DNA from: Paenibacillus nuruki
GTDB lineage: Bacteria > Bacillota > Bacilli > Paenibacillales > Paenibacillaceae
NCBI RefSeq assembly: GCF_001721045.1
Contig: NZ_MDER01000030.1
Span: 124,001-188,000, forward strand
DNA length: 64,000 bases
Reading direction: 5' to 3'
The notes beneath the pieces are model-generated. The model saw nothing but the letters and a program-made list of their open reading frames with translations. It had not been told where the DNA came from and did not search any database. Below are positions 17,350 through 26,672 of this stretch, in pieces. The position numbers and the translations under genes were made by a program. Numbering within the stretch: the first letter of the stretch is position 1; each line of letters begins with the position of its first letter.

Positions 17350-19416
17350 ATGATTTTAGATGAACGAAGTGCCGGCATCTTACAATTACTCCAACAGTCA
17401 TCTGCGCTTACGATGTTCGAATTGGAAACTCATATGGAGCTTACCCGAAGACAATTGCAATACAGTATTAACAAAATAAATGATTGGTTAGTGCATCACG
17501 GTTACTCGGTGATCTCGTACGATCGGCAAGTGGGTTACTACTTAACCGATGTGATACGAGCAGAAGACGTACCTGTAAAGTTAACCAAGCGCTCATATCT
17601 CTTTTCAGAAGGAGATCGGGAAAAGGTATTCGGACTGCTGTTGCTATTAAGTCCGGAATCGCTGTCGGTGTATCACTTTCAGTCGATCGCCAGCGTATCT
17701 CGTAATACCGTACTCAAAGATTTGCAACGACTCAAGTTGAAATTGCATACCTATAAGCTGTCGATCGAGTACTCAAAAAAAGATGGGTACGTGCTCAAAG
17801 GAAGCAACCATCGCAAACGCCATTTGATCGAAGAATGGTTGCCAGAAGTGTTGAATAGCCCCAGTCATTTATTGATTATTCAATGTATCTGGGAAGAGCA
17901 AGCTGAACAGCTGGAACAGATCCGTCAGCAGTTGGAACATGTAGAGCATCAACTGGCTATTAGCTTTGCTGATGAGCGTCTACAAGAACTGACCTACCTG
18001 ATGCTATGTACCGATCAACTGATTGGCAAAGGTTCTACTTTACCGGTACAACAAAGTTGGGAAGAGTTAACCGGCACACAGGAGTATCAACTGGTGAAGC
18101 AAATGGTTCAATCGTCTGCTTTTAGACAGCCATGGAATCAAAACGAATGTCTGTATGCGACGCTGCATTTGCTTAGTATGAACCGCACACGAGATATCTC
18201 ACCACTACAAGAAGATAAAGTCATCCAGCAGTTAATTCGTGAGATTGTGTCCGAATTTGAACGGTGGGCATGTGTCAGTCTGCAAGACCAAGACGTGCTG
18301 TATCAGCAACTATATGTGCATTTAAGACCTGCCTATTACCGCATGTTGTACGGTATTTCATTGATCAATCATATGACCGAGCGGATTCAGAAGGTCTATC
18401 CTGAACTTCATCATTTAACTCACAAAGCGTTGATTCCACTTGAAAAAAGTATTGGGGTCAAAGTGCCTGAAGATGAAGCCGCTTACTTTACGATTCATTT
18501 TGGTGGATGGCTACGCAGGCAGGGGACGGTACTGGATGATCGTAAGCGAGCCATTGTCGTATGTGCGAACGGGATAGGAATCAGTCATATTCTGATGTAT
18601 ACGCTACGTGAAATGTTTCCTGAGCTGTTGTTTTTAGATGCTTTGTCGGTGCGAGGTATGGCGAATTATAACTTGAGTTATGATCTGGTGTTCTCTACGG
18701 TACATTTGAGAACCTCTGCGCCACTGTTCGTGGTTCCACCGATTATGGAGATTCCAGATAAACAAAAGCTACGACAACAAGTGATGCAAGAATTATACGG
18801 ATACACGATTGAAAAAGTAGATACCGCTTCACTGCTCAAAGTGATTGGTCAGCATGCTACGATTTTGCAACCGGATGAATTAGAAAAAGCCTTACAAACA
18901 CACATTTATACCTATACGCATAGAACAAATAAGCATTCCCTAGAGGGGGCAGAGAAACCTGTGCTGGAACAATTGATTACAGAAAAGACGATCACTTTCC
19001 AGTCCAATGTCAGTGATTGGAAAGAAGCGATTGCAGTAGCCTCTCAGCCATTATTAGAGATGGGTACGATCGAAGAAGAATATATTGAAGCGATGATCCA
19101 ATCGATTGAGCAAAATGGGCCGTATGTGGTGATTACACCAGGAGTAGCGATTCCACATGCTCGTCCAGATCAAGGGGTACGCTCGTTATCCATGAGCTTT
19201 TTGCGCTTAGAAGAAGCGGTTTATTTTGCCCCGGATAAGCCTGTACGTTTGATAATTATTTTGGCGGCGGCAGACCGTTCGTCTCATTTGCGAGCACTGG
19301 TGCAATTGACACATCTGCTTGGTGAGCCATCCAATATCGAAGATATTTTGAACAGTCCAGATAAAAATGTACTCATGCAATATATTCATCACTATTCTAA
19401 GGAGGAAACAGAATGA
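17350..19416 (+). CDS. BglG/MtlR-family PRD transcriptional regulator with EIIA domain
   Basis: A PTS-controlled activator of about 688 residues. In order: N-terminal HTH domains (to about 160), two PTS regulation domains (conserved His in VHLRPAYYRM and FTIHFGGW), an EIIB-like domain with CANGIGISH (about 405-490), and a C-terminal EIIA (about 535-680) whose phospho-His lies in IPHARPDQG. I chose ATG 17350 because GGGAGG at 17334-17339 precedes it. The stop overlaps the EIIB start by four bases. The operon has no separate EIIA gene, so this domain may also phosphorylate the transporter's EIIB; that is inference. Confidence 0.9.
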   Translation: MILDERSAGILQLLQQSSALTMFELETHMELTRRQLQYSINKINDWLVHHGYSVISYDRQVGYYLTDVIRAEDVPVKLTKRSYLFSEGDREKVFGLLLLLSPESLSVYHFQSIASVSRNTVLKDLQRLKLKLHTYKLSIEYSKKDGYVLKGSNHRKRHLIEEWLPEVLNSPSHLLIIQCIWEEQAEQLEQIRQQLEHVEHQLAISFADERLQELTYLMLCTDQLIGKGSTLPVQQSWEELTGTQEYQLVKQMVQSSAFRQPWNQNECLYATLHLLSMNRTRDISPLQEDKVIQQLIREIVSEFERWACVSLQDQDVLYQQLYVHLRPAYYRMLYGISLINHMTERIQKVYPELHHLTHKALIPLEKSIGVKVPEDEAAYFTIHFGGWLRRQGTVLDDRKRAIVVCANGIGISHILMYTLREMFPELLFLDALSVRGMANYNLSYDLVFSTVHLRTSAPLFVVPPIMEIPDKQKLRQQVMQELYGYTIEKVDTASLLKVIGQHATILQPDELEKALQTHIYTYTHRTNKHSLEGAEKPVLEQLITEKTITFQSNVSDWKEAIAVASQPLLEMGTIEEEYIEAMIQSIEQNGPYVVITPGVAIPHARPDQGVRSLSMSFLRLEEAVYFAPDKPVRLIIILAAADRSSHLRALVQLTHLLGEPSNIEDILNSPDKNVLMQYIHHYSKEETE

Positions 19417-19679
19417 AAATTATGGTCGTATGTGGAAACGGATTGGGAAGCAGCTTTATTATGGAGATCAATATCAAGAAAGCATTAACTGAAATGGGCA
19501 AAGTAGCAGATGTGGATCACACCGATCTATCGTCAGCCAAATCCGAACAAGCTGATATCTTTATCGGCGCGGCAGATATTATGGCACAACTCAGTGATGG
19601 GGGTCGTACTGTCGTATCCCTTGAAAATATGATGAGTATCCCTGAAATTAAATCCAAATTAGAACCGCTTCTAGCTTAA
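19413..19679 (+). CDS. ulaB: PTS EIIB component, ascorbate (Ula/Sga) type
   Basis: A cytosolic phosphocarrier of 88 residues that passes phosphate to the sugar during uptake. The P-loop with active Cys8 is CGNGLGSS, typical of the lactate/ascorbate-type EIIB family. It starts inside the regulator's stop codon and is followed 25 bases later by the EIIC gene. The name ulaB follows from the UlaA-type EIIC partner. The true substrate could be another sugar acid or polyol, because no ula catabolic genes are adjacent. Confidence 0.85.
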   Translation: MKIMVVCGNGLGSSFIMEINIKKALTEMGKVADVDHTDLSSAKSEQADIFIGAADIMAQLSDGGRTVVSLENMMSIPEIKSKLEPLLA

Positions 19680-19704
19680 TTTTAGGGAAGAAGGTAGAGC
19701 CGAT

Positions 19705-20973
19705 ATGATGAATTTAATAATGAACGATATTCTAGGCACACCGTCGATACTGGTTGGACTGTTTGCGCTTATCGGACTTCTTTTACAGCGCAAGCCTATT
19801 GCTACCGTCGTCTCCGGTACACTCAAAACGATTATGGGTTTTGTGATTATTGGAGCAGGGGCAACCGTATTAACAGGTGCTCTAGATATCTTTGGTCAAA
19901 TGTTTACGCATGCTTTTCAAGTTCCCGGCATTATCCCGACCAATGAAGCGATTGTTGCGGCAGCGCAAAGTCAATTCGGAGCGTCTACGGCTCTTATTAT
20001 GGTTTTCGGGATGATCGTTAATATTATACTGGCACGTTTTACACCGCTAAAATACATTTTCTTAACCGGACATCATACTTTATTTATGGCTTGTCTCATT
20101 GCGGTATCTTTAACCGTTGGTGGTATGAGTGGTGCACCACTGGTGATTGTAGGATCAATTATTTTGGGATTATGTATGGTGGTATTCCCGGCGATTTTAC
20201 AACCGTATGTACGCCAGATTACAGGTAGCGACGATTTTGCTGTCGGGCATTTTGGTTCGATCGGTTACTTTGTCTCCGCTACGATTGGTAAATGGTTTGG
20301 AAATAAAGAAAAAACAACCGAGCAGATCAAAGTTCCCCAATCGTTAGGCTTTTTGCGAGATACTTCTGTAGCAGTATCCCTAACGATGTCGATCTTCTTT
20401 ATTGTTGTAGCTTTATTTGCAGGACAAGAGTATATTCAGACGGAATTGTCTGGTGGTTCTAACTTTATCGTCTTTTCTCTGATTCAAGCGATAACCTTTG
20501 CAGCAGGCGTATACATTATTCTTGCCGGCGTACGGATGTTGATTGCAGAGATTGTACCTGCGTTTAAAGGAATTGCCGAGAAATGGGCTCCCAATACGAA
20601 GCCTGCCCTCGATTGCCCGACCGTATTTCCTTTTGCACCGAATGCAGTTATTATCGGCTTTTTGTTTAGCTTTTTAGCTGGGTTGTTATCGATGTTTATT
20701 TTACCGGCTGTCGGCTTAAAAGTGATTATTCCTGGATTGGTTCCTCACTTTTTCACAGGCGCAGCGGCAGGTGTATTCGGTAATGCAACAGGTGGACGGC
20801 GTGGAGCAATGATGGGTGCGTTTGCCAATGGATTATTGATTAGCTTCTTACCCGCTATACTGCTAATCTTCCTGACACAGTTTGGATTCGGTGGTTCTAC
20901 CTTTGGCGATACGGACTTTGGCGCTGTAGGAATTATCATTATGGGTCTTATGAAGATTTTCGGAGCGGCGTAA
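19705..20973 (+). CDS. ulaA: PTS EIIC component, ascorbate (UlaA/SgaT) family
   Basis: The membrane permease of the PTS, 422 residues with about ten to eleven helices. Family segments include GAGATVLTGALDIFGQMF, LTGHHTLFMACL (substrate-binding region) and HFFTGAAAGVFGNATGGRRG near residue 352. AAGAAGGTAGAG precedes the ATG; a second ATG is the next codon. With the EIIB it forms a split transporter that imports and phosphorylates L-ascorbate or a related compound. The UlaG/UlaD/UlaE/UlaF-type catabolic enzymes are not in the window. Confidence 0.88.
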   Translation: MMNLIMNDILGTPSILVGLFALIGLLLQRKPIATVVSGTLKTIMGFVIIGAGATVLTGALDIFGQMFTHAFQVPGIIPTNEAIVAAAQSQFGASTALIMVFGMIVNIILARFTPLKYIFLTGHHTLFMACLIAVSLTVGGMSGAPLVIVGSIILGLCMVVFPAILQPYVRQITGSDDFAVGHFGSIGYFVSATIGKWFGNKEKTTEQIKVPQSLGFLRDTSVAVSLTMSIFFIVVALFAGQEYIQTELSGGSNFIVFSLIQAITFAAGVYIILAGVRMLIAEIVPAFKGIAEKWAPNTKPALDCPTVFPFAPNAVIIGFLFSFLAGLLSMFILPAVGLKVIIPGLVPHFFTGAAAGVFGNATGGRRGAMMGAFANGLLISFLPAILLIFLTQFGFGGSTFGDTDFGAVGIIIMGLMKIFGAA

Positions 20974-21008
20974 TATAGTATGTAGATCTTAGAAGTTGGT
21001 CATAAAGT

Positions 21009-21048
21009 AAAAGGTAAAGAATGCTTAAAAGCGTTCTTTACCTTTTTT
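21009..21048 (+). terminator. Intrinsic terminator of the PTS operon
   Basis: AAAAGGTAAAGAATGC (21009-21024) pairs with GCGTTCTTTACCTTTT (21031-21046) with one G-U wobble, then Ts. The A-rich 5' arm lets it work on the minus strand also, for the converging AIM24 gene. Confidence 0.88.
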
Positions 21049-21080
21049 GTGATACCACATGAAGAAGAGTCTAATGTGTA

Positions 21081-21842
21081 TTAGTTAGAAGGTGGAGCTA
21101 ACCAGACCGTTCCTGTACCACGATAGACGTTCACTAATCCTTCGCCAGATGCCATAGAACCCATTTTGGTTTTGCCTGATTTCTCGACTGTAAAGTTGAG
21201 TGTATTCGACCACATCATCGCAAAGTTCCCATCGACTTTCAGCACATCATTTTGCAGTTCAATCACTACTGCTTCTTCAGCAGGAACAGGTGCTTCGAGA
21301 GCAATAACACCTTTACCACTAGCGCTCATGTTAAATAATCCTTCACCACCAAGTACAGCAGAAGAAAAGTTACTACGGGCGACAACGCCGATTTTGAGTG
21401 TCGTCTCACAAGCCAGAAACAATCCATCATCCATGACAATTTCATCGTTATCAACATCAATTAACCAGATATATTTGTAAGTTGGTTCTAATAGAATCGT
21501 ACCTGTTCCGTTATAGAGTGGCTTGATCGAACCTGTACCTGTTGCCGCTCCACTAAGGAAACCACGTACTGCTCCACCAGCGCCTTTGACGCCTGTCGTC
21601 ATTTCCATATTACCGACCGTATACTGCATTGCTCCAGCACGCATCATAATTTCACTATTGTTAATCTCGATCATTAATTGTTTGCGGTGCATGTTGCTTT
21701 TGGACATATAATATTGAGCAGTCGCTTCGCCCACCGAGGTACAACTGAGATCTTTGATATACTCCAAGACTGTGAAGCTACCCACTTTGTCTTTGATCAC
21801 CGTATTGCTGTTATCGGTAAGGTTATTAATCGTAAAAGCCAT
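21081..21842 (-). CDS. AIM24 family protein
   Basis: A 253-residue protein of the AIM24 (TIM/TRAP-like beta-barrel) family, whose bacterial members have no settled function. Gly-rich, all-beta character is evident (GAGGAVRGFLSGAATGTG, then LGGEGLFNMSASGKG and the repeat-like GTGTILLEP / GTGTVWLAP). No signal peptide or membrane helix is present. ATG 21842 is fixed by AGGAGG eight bases upstream on the minus strand; a longer open frame upstream lacks a ribosome site. It is probably a single gene. Confidence 0.85.
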   Translation of the reverse strand: MAFTINNLTDNSNTVIKDKVGSFTVLEYIKDLSCTSVGEATAQYYMSKSNMHRKQLMIEINNSEIMMRAGAMQYTVGNMEMTTGVKGAGGAVRGFLSGAATGTGSIKPLYNGTGTILLEPTYKYIWLIDVDNDEIVMDDGLFLACETTLKIGVVARSNFSSAVLGGEGLFNMSASGKGVIALEAPVPAEEAVVIELQNDVLKVDGNFAMMWSNTLNFTVEKSGKTKMGSMASGEGLVNVYRGTGTVWLAPPSN

Positions 21843-21972
21843 ATGTAACGCCTCCTGTTCATTGAGTATCCGCCAATACGATATGAAGTATCTGTCTTTG
21901 CCCACACGATGATACATCTATATCTTAACCAAATCTTAATCAATAAGGAAATTAAAAAAGTATATGTATATT

Positions 21973-22016
21973 AAAAAGATCAAATATTAAGTCTTATTTT
22001 GACTCAATATTTGATC
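21973..22016 (-). terminator. Terminator of the sugar operon, overlapping its last codons
   Basis: On the minus strand GATCAAATATT (22016-22006) pairs with AATATTTGATC (21988-21978), then TTTTTAAT. The 5' arm lies inside the last nine codons of the reductase gene, so the stop codon sits within the hairpin. Confidence 0.8.
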
Positions 22017-22919
22017 AGTCATCATTATGAGTGTATCTAATGAAGTAAACGTTGGATTATACCCAAGATCGGCTAGTTTTTTATAGTTTGAATAATAGTT
22101 GTTTTTGGTACCTGTTGGAGAATATTGCGCTTGATGATTAATTGTATAGTTAAGACCATACGCTTTCTCGAAATATGTTATAATTTCAAACTTTGATACA
22201 GGATTCATACTATATACATCAAACACATCATTAAGCTTACGTTTGGATATCAATATTTGTACAATTGAAGCAAGATCTGAAGGGTGAATATAATCTCTAA
22301 CCATATCATTAGCATCTGTTACAAGCGGTTCGTCACGACGTATAGCATTGATAATATCATTCATAAAATAAGATGCTGTTAGATCTACAAATGAACTGAA
22401 AAAACTAAAAATTCTCAAATCGACAATATGAAATGAAGTATAAGCACGATGCTTAACTTCGGCATTAAGTTTGGATAAACGATAATAATCATTCGTTGTA
22501 ACAGAATTAATGCGAATGGTAGAAGTAGAATGTTGTTCTGTAGCTGTTACAAAATCTGATCCATAGACTGCGCCACTGCTTAGATAAATATACAAAGCCT
22601 GTGGATGCTTTTGTAAATAATCTAAAACTACATTATCAAACTTTTCTGTCAAACGAAATACTGCAAAAGGTTCTTGCATTAAAAGCTTGGGGTTACCAAT
22701 TCCAATTCCATTAATAATCACATCATAATGATCTGTACCAAATTCGTTAATATGCCACACAGTGATTCGATCATTTTCAAAAGTATAGGAAGCTAAAAAT
22801 ATTTCTAGTTCTTTAGGTTGTCGAGCAAAAAGATGAAGATGATAATCTGGATTTTGATTCATCTCGAAGATTAGATTTTTAGAAATATGCCCTGTTGCTC
22901 CCAAAACTGCTATTTGCAA
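21987..22919 (-). CDS. NAD-dependent epimerase/dehydratase (SDR), probable sugar-branch reductase
   Basis: An extended SDR of 310 residues. The cofactor site is LGATGHISKN, a variant of the Gly-rich motif, and the catalytic pair is in NDYYRLSK (Tyr-x3-Lys). It is the last gene of the operon, ten bases after the aldolase stop. In the yersiniose pathway the SDR YerF reduces the keto group of the ThDP-added branch, and I propose the same role here. The start is TTG 22919 with no clear ribosome site, so translation probably depends on coupling to the aldolase. Alternative roles are epimerase or 4-ketoreductase. Confidence 0.8.
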   Translation of the reverse strand: MQIAVLGATGHISKNLIFEMNQNPDYHLHLFARQPKELEIFLASYTFENDRITVWHINEFGTDHYDVIINGIGIGNPKLLMQEPFAVFRLTEKFDNVVLDYLQKHPQALYIYLSSGAVYGSDFVTATEQHSTSTIRINSVTTNDYYRLSKLNAEVKHRAYTSFHIVDLRIFSFFSSFVDLTASYFMNDIINAIRRDEPLVTDANDMVRDYIHPSDLASIVQILISKRKLNDVFDVYSMNPVSKFEIITYFEKAYGLNYTINHQAQYSPTGTKNNYYSNYKKLADLGYNPTFTSLDTLIMMTDQILSQNKT

Positions 22920-22929
22920 TAGAATATGG

Positions 22930-23946
22930 TTATTCAGAAATGTTCAGCCCCTTTTGGGATAAAGAAAGTGCAATTTCAAGAATAAAGTCTTCTTGACCTG
23001 CAATAACTTTACGTTGACCCAATTCAAAGAAAATATCTTTAGGATCTACATTATATTCTTTGGCAATACGTTCAACCGGCTTAGCAAAACCAGAAAATAC
23101 ACCATTTAATCCACTAATGACACTGACAGAATTGATATGCGGTGTTGTGATAAAGGTACGTTCTGCTAGATCGGCAAAATCCAATAATTGATATAGATCG
23201 ATTCCAGTATCAAAACCCATTTTGTGTAAGACAGCTACCAATACTTCTAGCTGAGCATTTCCAGCACCAGCACCAAAACCACGTAAAGTTCCATCCAGTA
23301 TGGTTGCACCCGCTCGTATTGCTTCTAATGAATTTGCAATCGCCATACCTAAATTGTTGTGTGCGTGAAATCCTACAGGAATATTAAGGTTTTGGACTAA
23401 ATTTGATATCTTTTCGTATACATCTGATGGCAAAAGAGCACCAGCAGAGTCCATAATAATAATAGCTTGTGCACCATAGCTCTCCATTTTTTGAGCTTGC
23501 TCTACCAACACGGCTGCTGAAACCATATGAGACATCATCAATACACCATATGCTTCGCGATCATGCTGACGACAATATTCGATATGACGTTTGGTAATAT
23601 CAGCTTCTGTACAATGAGAAGCCACTCTAATAACATCTACACCAATATCTAACGCATTTTTTAAATCTTTATGAATTGTAGCAAATCCAGGAATAACATG
23701 AATGCCTAATTTGGTATTGGTTAGTTTGAGTCGACAGTTCTCTAATAATTCTGAATCTGAAACAAGGCTTTGACCCAGTTGTAAAGAAGAAGCACCTAGC
23801 CCATTGCCGTGACCTACTTCCAAAATAGGGATGCCTACTTTTTCTGCATATTCTGCATAAAACAATATATTTTCTAACGATAATTGGTGCTGTACTGCAT
23901 GTGATCCATCTCTCAGCGTAGGATCACTAATTAAAAGATGCTTCAT
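22930..23946 (-). CDS. 4-hydroxy-2-oxovalerate aldolase (DmpG/MhpE type)
   Basis: A class II metal-dependent aldolase of 338 residues in the DRE-TIM fold. It cleaves 4-hydroxy-2-oxovalerate to pyruvate and acetaldehyde, or makes it in reverse. Metal and catalytic motifs are visible: ISDPTLRDGSHAVQHQ at the N-terminus and GFHAHNNLGMAIANS near residue 190; the C-terminal dimerisation/partner region is present. The start overlaps the dehydrogenase stop by four bases (ATGA), matching the known channelling pair. No meta-cleavage genes for aromatic breakdown are nearby. Context ties it to nucleotide-sugar synthesis instead. Confidence 0.9.
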   Translation of the reverse strand: MKHLLISDPTLRDGSHAVQHQLSLENILFYAEYAEKVGIPILEVGHGNGLGASSLQLGQSLVSDSELLENCRLKLTNTKLGIHVIPGFATIHKDLKNALDIGVDVIRVASHCTEADITKRHIEYCRQHDREAYGVLMMSHMVSAAVLVEQAQKMESYGAQAIIIMDSAGALLPSDVYEKISNLVQNLNIPVGFHAHNNLGMAIANSLEAIRAGATILDGTLRGFGAGAGNAQLEVLVAVLHKMGFDTGIDLYQLLDFADLAERTFITTPHINSVSVISGLNGVFSGFAKPVERIAKEYNVDPKDIFFELGQRKVIAGQEDFILEIALSLSQKGLNISE

Positions 23947-24836
23947 ATAAAAGCACCTCTTTCAACCTTTTTTTGAGCGTACTCTTCAGCTATAGCAATA
24001 GCTGCACAATTAATAATATCTAGATTACCTGCATACTGAGGCAGATAGTCGCCTCTACCTTTGACTTTTACCATAATAATTAACCGTCCATTTTCAACCG
24101 TAGGCGTCATTATTAATTGATAACCAGGTACATACTTTTGTATATAGGCTACTGTATGATCCAAAAACTGCTGTAATTTCACAATATCCGGATTAGCGAC
24201 TATAGCCATAATAGTTGTTTGCATATCGATACATGGTTCTGCTGGATTTAGATTAATAATCGTTTTTACCTCATCACATCCAGAAAATTTGCGTATAGCA
24301 TTTTCTGTGGTTTCAATGTATTCATCTAAATTATGACGTGTAGCAGGACCGGCACTTTTGGAGGAAATACTGGAAATGACTTCAATATATTGAATATCTT
24401 TTTGTGTTTGTGCAATAGCATATACCAGAGGAATAGATGCTTGTCCGCCACATGTTACGAGATTAATATTATCTAAATGTATACAAGAATCTATATTCAC
24501 TGCGGGTATACACATCTCACCTATATTAGAAGGTGTTAAGTCAATCACCATTTTTCCGAGTGCTTTTAAAATAGGTGCATGTATTATATGACCTGTAGCT
24601 GAAGTTGCATCAAATACTAGATCATAAGAATCTGCATGTTCAATTAATGTATCTATACTATTTGTAGATGTTCGCACACCAAGATTTTTGGCTCTTTGAA
24701 TACCATGAGATTCCTCATTACGACCTACAAAATAAGTACACTCTAAATAATCAGAACGCATAATTTTAACTAATAAATCTGTGCCTATATTTCCACTACC
24801 CAAGATAGCGACTTTTAACTTTTTGCTACGATTCAT
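23943..24836 (-). CDS. Acetaldehyde dehydrogenase (acylating), DmpF/MhpF type
   Basis: Interconverts acetaldehyde plus CoA and NAD+ with acetyl-CoA and NADH. 297 residues, with an N-terminal Rossmann motif (KVAILGSGNIGTDL) and the catalytic Cys in VTCGGQASIPLVYA. In known systems it forms a channelled complex with the aldolase encoded next to it. ATG 24836 is set by CTGGAGGATG just upstream; the longer frame reaching back into the ThDP gene has no support. Here it could supply acetaldehyde to the aldolase from acetyl-CoA (inference). Confidence 0.9.
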   Translation of the reverse strand: MNRSKKLKVAILGSGNIGTDLLVKIMRSDYLECTYFVGRNEESHGIQRAKNLGVRTSTNSIDTLIEHADSYDLVFDATSATGHIIHAPILKALGKMVIDLTPSNIGEMCIPAVNIDSCIHLDNINLVTCGGQASIPLVYAIAQTQKDIQYIEVISSISSKSAGPATRHNLDEYIETTENAIRKFSGCDEVKTIINLNPAEPCIDMQTTIMAIVANPDIVKLQQFLDHTVAYIQKYVPGYQLIMTPTVENGRLIIMVKVKGRGDYLPQYAGNLDIINCAAIAIAEEYAQKKVERGAFI

Positions 24837-24876
24837 TTTGCCATCCTCCAGTACATTAGAATTAGAGCCTAATGCA

Positions 24877-26652
24877 TTACTTGAGACAGTTCTCAGCATA
24901 TTCTTCTCTGGAAAGAAAAGGATACATATCATCATATGCCATAGATTTCATAGATCCATCCGCCAACTTTTGTGAAGCAACTCTTGGAATCAATAACTGA
25001 TTTGTTGGAGTTGTAATTTCACATATCATAGGACCTTGATAATCAATCAATTGTTTAATTTGTGTATCCATATCAGTTAAATTTGAAATTTTCATATATG
25101 CTAAACCAAACGTATCTGCTACTTTATCAAAGCTAGCAAATCCAAGACCAGATTCTGCGCTTTCTCCAATCATTCGGCCTTCCATATGGTTAATCTGAGT
25201 ATGACGGATTAAAAGATAACCATTATTATTAAATAAGATAAATTTGATAGGTAACTTGTTATGACTAATCGTTTGAAGTTCCTGTAGATTCATTTGAAAA
25301 GAACCATCACCAGTAACACAATAAACTTCTCCACGATCTTTTGCCATAGAGACACCAACTGAAGCTGGCGTGTAACCCATCGTAGACAATCCGCCTGTAA
25401 TAATATGACGCTGACCCCATTTGACTTTAAATGCCTGTGCATGCACATGAAAGCAAGAACCAGTATCTACAACAAAAGAAGTATCTGATTTAGCTTTCTC
25501 AGAAAATTTAGTCATAAAATGGTAGGAGTTAATACCTTCTGTTTCATCTAAATATTCCGGCAAATCGACAGGATATTTTGTTTTCCATAATTGCGTTTGT
25601 TGAACCCAATCAGAGAAATTAAACGTAACATCTTGCAAAGCGATATTTATTTTGTCAAAAAAGAGTTTGGCGTCTTCTTGAATCCTAATATCAGGTATTA
25701 TAGAAGGTTTAGACAATTCGTTATCATCTACATCCACGATAATCTTTTTAGCATCTTGAGCAAATTCTTGATAATCATAACCAACCAGACCGATGCCTAA
25801 GCGACAGCCTACATTGATAAACACATCACAATTTTGAATGGTAAAGTTAGATGCACGATCTCCATAGGTTCCAGGTCTTCCAACAAATAAGGGGTGATCA
25901 TGATCAATCAGATCCATTCCTAAACGAGAAGTAATAATAGGGATACCTGTTTTTTCTAGAAAGTCAAAAACACTTTGCATTCCTTTTGATAATCGAACAC
26001 CGGCTCCAATTAATAAACAAGGACGTTTAGCAGATTTTAAAGATTCAATCACTTCTTTAATTTGTTGATCTGATATTGAATACTGTACAGAGACTTCTTT
26101 TGGAATATAATCCTCATACAGATCAGGGTCAAAAGTGGCTCCTTGAATATCTACTGGAACTTCTAGATAGACGGGTCCTACGCGATTAGTTTTAGCAATA
26201 TGAATACATTTTTGTACTTCATATTTCACTTGAGCCAAATCATCTAACATCACTGCATATTTAGTAATTTTTTCAAAAATCGGAAGTGAATCAAATCCTT
26301 GTAATGGAAATTGACGTGGGCCTTTGATTTTGGCTAAAGATACTTTAGAATTACCAGCTACAACAATAGAGGGTGAAGAATCAATATAAGCTCCAGCAAC
26401 GCCTGTAATTGTATTTAACGCACCAGGACCAGCTGTAACATATGCAACCCCCAACTCACCAGTATAGCGTCCATATGCCTCTGCTGCCATAGCAACAGCT
26501 TGTTCATGATGACAACAAGTATAGGTTTGTTCAGGATGTTGATATAGAGCATCTGTAAGATGCATAATCATCCCACCAGTAACCAAAAAAACATTCTTAC
26601 CACCAGCTTCGTAGAGAGCATTAGTAATATAATCGGCAACTCTCATTTTCAT
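24877..26652 (-). CDS. Thiamine-diphosphate-dependent enzyme, YerE/acetolactate-synthase-like
   Basis: A ThDP enzyme of 591 residues with the usual three domains: N-terminal PYR domain with catalytic Glu in CCHHEQAVAMAAEAYGR (about residue 50), central domain, and C-terminal PP domain with the GDG...NN motif (VTGDGSFQMNLQEL to FNNNG, about 445-475). Between rfbG and sugar-modifying genes it resembles YerE, which decarboxylates pyruvate and adds the acetyl unit to C4 of CDP-3,6-dideoxy-4-ketoglucose. GGGGGG eight bases before ATG 26652 gives a good start. The donor may not be pyruvate here. A plain acetolactate synthase is less likely by context. Confidence 0.85.
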   Translation of the reverse strand: MKMRVADYITNALYEAGGKNVFLVTGGMIMHLTDALYQHPEQTYTCCHHEQAVAMAAEAYGRYTGELGVAYVTAGPGALNTITGVAGAYIDSSPSIVVAGNSKVSLAKIKGPRQFPLQGFDSLPIFEKITKYAVMLDDLAQVKYEVQKCIHIAKTNRVGPVYLEVPVDIQGATFDPDLYEDYIPKEVSVQYSISDQQIKEVIESLKSAKRPCLLIGAGVRLSKGMQSVFDFLEKTGIPIITSRLGMDLIDHDHPLFVGRPGTYGDRASNFTIQNCDVFINVGCRLGIGLVGYDYQEFAQDAKKIIVDVDDNELSKPSIIPDIRIQEDAKLFFDKINIALQDVTFNFSDWVQQTQLWKTKYPVDLPEYLDETEGINSYHFMTKFSEKAKSDTSFVVDTGSCFHVHAQAFKVKWGQRHIITGGLSTMGYTPASVGVSMAKDRGEVYCVTGDGSFQMNLQELQTISHNKLPIKFILFNNNGYLLIRHTQINHMEGRMIGESAESGLGFASFDKVADTFGLAYMKISNLTDMDTQIKQLIDYQGPMICEITTPTNQLLIPRVASQKLADGSMKSMAYDDMYPFLSREEYAENCLK

Positions 26653-26672
26653 TATAAATTCCCCCCAATCGT

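Noticed and set aside
22930-24836. Aldolase and dehydrogenase as part of an aromatic meta-cleavage pathway
   Set aside because: No dioxygenase, hydratase or hydrolase genes are adjacent, and both genes are embedded by overlap in a CDP-sugar operon.
24877-26652. ThDP enzyme as acetolactate synthase for branched amino acids
   Set aside because: No small subunit or ilv genes nearby; position between rfbG and sugar-modifying genes favours a YerE-like role.
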